This document shows, one piece after another, positions 61,727 through 64,000 of a stretch of 64,000 nucleotides of DNA. Positions within the stretch are counted from its first letter, which is position 1, and the number at the start of each line of letters is the position of its first letter. The notes beneath the pieces are model-generated. The model did no database searches and was not told the DNA's origin. It was given only the letters and a program-made list of their open reading frames with translations. A program made the position numbers and the translations under genes. The DNA is from an uncultured Bacteroidales bacterium (GTDB lineage Bacteria; Bacteroidota; Bacteroidia; Bacteroidales; Paludibacteraceae): contig CASDOZ010000006.1 in assembly GCA_949282265.1 (NCBI GenBank), positions 1 through 64,000 of the forward strand, in the 5' to 3' direction.

Positions 61727-63007
61727 TTACAAACCAAAAGCTATTTTTATCTCATTCACTTTGTCTGTTTTTTCCCATGTGAACAATTCCACTTCACGCT
61801 GAATGTCTTGCCCGTTCCCATCTTTGAACTTTTTTGTGACAATGGCAGGAATACGTCCTACATGGCCGTATGATGCCGTTTCTTCGTATATGGGATTACG
61901 CAGTTTCAGCCGTTCTTCTATCGCTTTTGGGCGCATGTCGAATATGTTTTCCACTTTTGCAGCGATTTCTTGGTCACTCATGGGCACTTTTGCAGTGCCG
62001 TAAGTGTTTACATACAAGTTCATGGGCTTGGCAACACCTATGGCGTATGAGACTTGTACCAGCACTTCCTTGGCAACACCGGCAGCAACTAAATTTTTAG
62101 CGATGTGGCGCGCCGCGTATGCTGCCGAACGGTCCACTTTGGATGGGTCTTTGCCGGAGAAAGCTCCTCCACCGTGTGCGCCTTTGCCACCGTATGTATC
62201 TACGATTATTTTGCGTCCGGTGAGACCGGTATCTCCGTGTGGCCCTCCGATAACGAACTTGCCTGTCGGATTTACGTATAAAATATAGTCATCCTTGAAC
62301 AATTTTGCATATTGTGCATCTTTCTTCAGTACGCGGGGAATCAAAATGTTTTTGACATCGTTGTATATGACACGTAACATTTCTTCATCGGCTTCTGCTT
62401 GCGTACGGTTTGAATTCGGTAAGATGAATTCGTTGTGTTGAGTTGACACAACAATGGTGTGTACGCGTTCTGGTTCGTTTTTGTCGTTGTATGCGATTGT
62501 TACCTGGCTTTTGGCATCCGGACGCAAATATGTCATTTCTTTGCCTTCGCGCCGTATGGCTGCCAATTCAATCAACAAAGCATGTGACAAGTCTAATGAA
62601 ATCGGCATTAAGTTGTCGGTTTCGTCACAGGCATAACCGAACATCATGCCTTGGTCGCCGGCACCTTGGTTCATCGGGTCTTCACGTTCCACACCGCGGT
62701 TTATGTCTTGTGATTGCTCATGCAGGGCGGAAAATATGCCGCATGAATTGCCATCGAACATATATTCGCCTTTGGTGTAACCGATACGGTTGATGACTTG
62801 CCGGGCGACGGTTTGCACATCAACGTATGCGCTTGATTTTACTTCTCCGGCAATAACGACTTGCCCGGTTGTAACTAATGTTTCGCAGGCAACTTTTGAG
62901 TCACGGTCTTGTGCCAGGAAATTGTCCAGAATAGCATCTGAAATCTGGTCGGCAACCTTGTCAGGATGCCCTTCCGAAACGGATTCGGATGTAAATAAAT
63001 ATCCCAT
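61727..63007 (-). CDS. metK: S-adenosylmethionine synthase
   Basis: 426-aa enzyme making SAM from methionine and ATP. Landmarks: [74 protein letters not shown] and the final GHVGRIP motif. The length fits the Bacteroidota form, with an insert of about 40 residues relative to E. coli (384 aa). Its leader carries a SAM-II riboswitch, so the product would shut down its own gene. Strong terminator after the stop. Confidence 0.97.
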   Translation of the reverse strand: MGYLFTSESVSEGHPDKVADQISDAILDNFLAQDRDSKVACETLVTTGQVVIAGEVKSSAYVDVQTVARQVINRIGYTKGEYMFDGNSCGIFSALHEQSQDINRGVEREDPMNQGAGDQGMMFGYACDETDNLMPISLDLSHALLIELAAIRREGKEMTYLRPDAKSQVTIAYNDKNEPERVHTIVVSTQHNEFILPNSNRTQAEADEEMLRVIYNDVKNILIPRVLKKDAQYAKLFKDDYILYVNPTGKFVIGGPHGDTGLTGRKIIVDTYGGKGAHGGGAFSGKDPSKVDRSAAYAARHIAKNLVAAGVAKEVLVQVSYAIGVAKPMNLYVNTYGTAKVPMSDQEIAAKVENIFDMRPKAIEERLKLRNPIYEETASYGHVGRIPAIVTKKFKDGNGQDIQREVELFTWEKTDKVNEIKIAFGL

Positions 63008-63104
63008 TTTCTTTTTAATTTTAGCCGTTTGAATGGCTGTTCAACAATAAAATAAAACAAAAAGTAATGGGGAAAACAGGACTTTGTGTGTGCAGACACT
63101 AACA

Positions 63105-63165
63105 GAGATTACAGTTTTAGCATTTTTTTCTGTGGTTGCAAGCAGTCCAAATCTTTCCACATTGA
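63105..63165 (-). promoter_or_regulatory. SAM-II riboswitch in the metK leader
   Basis: The - strand transcript reads UGUGG (63163-63157 region), then AAAGAUUUGGACUGCUUGCA, A, CCACA, then GAAAAAAAUGCUAAAACUGU. The order P1 arm, GAUUU, UUGCAA, P1 arm, A-rich linker, GCUAAA is the SAM-II (SAM_alpha) pattern; P1 is UGUGG/CCACA. It lies directly after the metK promoter and about 100 nt before the ATG, and the downstream gene makes the ligand. No terminator hairpin was found between aptamer and ATG, consistent with translational control. Confidence 0.85.
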
Positions 63166-63173
63166 AATCGCCG

Positions 63174-63204
63174 CAAAGGTATATGTTTTATGTTACTTGT
63201 GCAA
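63174..63204 (-). promoter_or_regulatory. Promoter of metK
   Basis: - strand TTG (63204-63202), 20 nt, TACCTTTG (63181-63174). The aptamer begins within about 10 nt of the predicted start. The rest of 63008-63326 carries only the leader and the hairpin at 63259-63299. Confidence 0.7.
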
Positions 63205-63258
63205 CTAATAATATGGAAAAAGTATGAAAATTGTTTTTTGTGTAGGCTACCAGATATT

Positions 63259-63299
63259 AAAAATGCATCTGCCAGTTTATTTTTAGCAGGTGCATTTTT
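63259..63299 (-). terminator. Terminator of the BY-kinase gene
   Basis: AAAAATGCATCTGC (63259-63272) and GCAGGTGCATTTTT (63286-63299) pair with one G-U, ending 27 nt past the kinase stop. Confidence 0.85.
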
Positions 63300-63326
63300 A
63301 TATTGGATTAAATGGTTTTGTAAAAA

Positions 63327-64000
63327 TTATTTTTGTTTGCCGTATCCGTAACCGTATCCATATCCATACCCCATTTTAGGCTTTTCTTCTACGCCATTTA
63401 ATACACAAGCTATGTTGTTGAGACGTTTGTTTTCATAAATGTCATTGATGAAATCGGCTGTTGTTTTTGGTGTATAGTTTACACGCGAAATGTAAATGGT
63501 CGCATCTGCAAAACGGTTCAACAAGAATGTGTCAGATACCATACCAACGGGTGCGGAATCAATCAATATATAATCGTATTTCTCTTTCAATGCTGCAATC
63601 AGCTCATCTAAGCGTTCGCTCATAATCAATTCTCCTGGATTTGGTGGAACTGGTCCGGCTGGTATGACATCCAGGAAATCATGTATTTTAGAAGGCATTA
63701 TGATATCTTGTAAGTCATAACTTGGATCTGCTAAATAGGGTGTTAAATATCCTTTGTTGCTTAAATGCATGTAATCACTGAGCATCGGGCTACGGATGTC
63801 CAAGCCGACCAGTACAACTTTCTTTTTCATTAGAGCCAAGGATGAAGCAAGGTTTATGGCTATGAAAGATTTGCCTTCTTTGCTGATGGTTGATGTAATT
63901 ACAACAACAGGTTGCTTTTTGCCGGCTAAAATGAAGTTGAGGTTTGTACGCAGTAGGCGGAATAATTCAACAATTGGTGTTGTTTTCCCTTCTGTTACAA
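63327..64000 (-). CDS. Wzc/CpsD-type tyrosine kinase, C-terminal part (5' end beyond window)
   Basis: Partial: the frame runs off the right edge, so only about 224 C-terminal residues are visible. Frame reading to 64000 adds IVELFRLLRTNLNF and the Walker A ITSTISKEGKSFIAINLAS; then VVLVGLDIRSP (Walker A', Asp), GELIMSERLDELI and YILIDSAPVG (Walker B). The tail GYGYGYGYGYGKQK is the autophosphorylated tyrosine cluster. These BY-kinases control export of capsule or exopolysaccharide; the missing N-terminal part should hold Wzz-type membrane helices. An internal ATG at 63839 is not the real start. Confidence 0.92.
   Translation of the reverse strand, partial: VTEGKTTPIVELFRLLRTNLNFILAGKKQPVVVITSTISKEGKSFIAINLASSLALMKKKVVLVGLDIRSPMLSDYMHLSNKGYLTPYLADPSYDLQDIIMPSKIHDFLDVIPAGPVPPNPGELIMSERLDELIAALKEKYDYILIDSAPVGMVSDTFLLNRFADATIYISRVNYTPKTTADFINDIYENKRLNNIACVLNGVEEKPKMGYGYGYGYGYGKQK

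Noticed and set aside
63008-63174. SAM-I (S-box) riboswitch
   Set aside because: The four-way junction and K-turn sequences of SAM-I are absent; the motif order fits SAM-II.

Overview
The window looks like part of a chromosome from an uncultured member of the Bacteroidales (phylum Bacteroidota). Supporting evidence: promoters of the Bacteroidota type (TTG, 19-20 nt, TAnnTTTG) directly in front of many genes; an N-succinylornithine-type carbamoyltransferase with the diagnostic Pro90; BspA-like leucine-rich-repeat and GLUG/InlB-like surface proteins that end in type IX secretion-like sorting domains; DPP-IV, M20C dipeptidase and lipoproteins typical of the group; and a Na+-pumping methylmalonyl-CoA decarboxylase operon for the succinate-to-propionate route. 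Almost all genes are housekeeping. I see no transposase, phage gene, rRNA or CRISPR array.

Layout. 0.3-5.1 kb (+): a mixed operon malY/patB, rlmB-like, rluA-like, hisB, EamA transporter; then rpmE2 (L31 type B) and tRNA-Asp(GTC). 5.9-20.8 kb (-): a kelch-like lipoprotein; the glgP-nitrilase-argF' operon; pepD; dinB; a large amidase/golvesin-domain protein with rlmN; and a zinc-peptidase lipoprotein. polA is on + (20.95-23.8 kb). 23.9-31.5 kb (-): ROK glucokinase plus FHS-type MFS sugar permease, DPP-IV, dnaG and an alpha/beta hydrolase. pdxB is on +. 32.6-34.2 kb (-): a three-gene hipB-hipS-hipT-like toxin-antitoxin locus with three operator-like palindromes spaced exactly 41 bp apart. purL follows (-).

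38.0-44.4 kb is the accessory and unstable part. It holds two clusters of composite palindromic intergenic repeats, a frameshifted LRR surface protein, a small gene of unknown function, a 42-bp minisatellite, an 11-G tract inside a short promoter-driven ORF, and a second surface protein interrupted by two in-frame stop codons.

44.5-49.1 kb (-): the methylmalonyl-CoA decarboxylase operon (mce, carboxyltransferase, OadG-like, a biotin carrier with two biotin sites, OadB-like). This would convert (R/S)-methylmalonyl-CoA to propionyl-CoA and export Na+. It is followed by an OmpA/LysM protein (-), then pta-ackA (+), which make ATP and acetate, so the two main fermentation branches lie close together. 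53.6-56.5 kb: envelope glycosylation genes (GT2, GtrA, GT39). ilvD (-) has an attenuator-like leader. An MBL hydrolase, a DPM1-like GT2 and dihydroorotase form an operon (-). metK (-) is preceded by a SAM-II riboswitch. The window ends inside a Wzc-type BY-kinase gene.

All family names come from reading motifs. No database search was possible, and positions of short sites were counted by hand.
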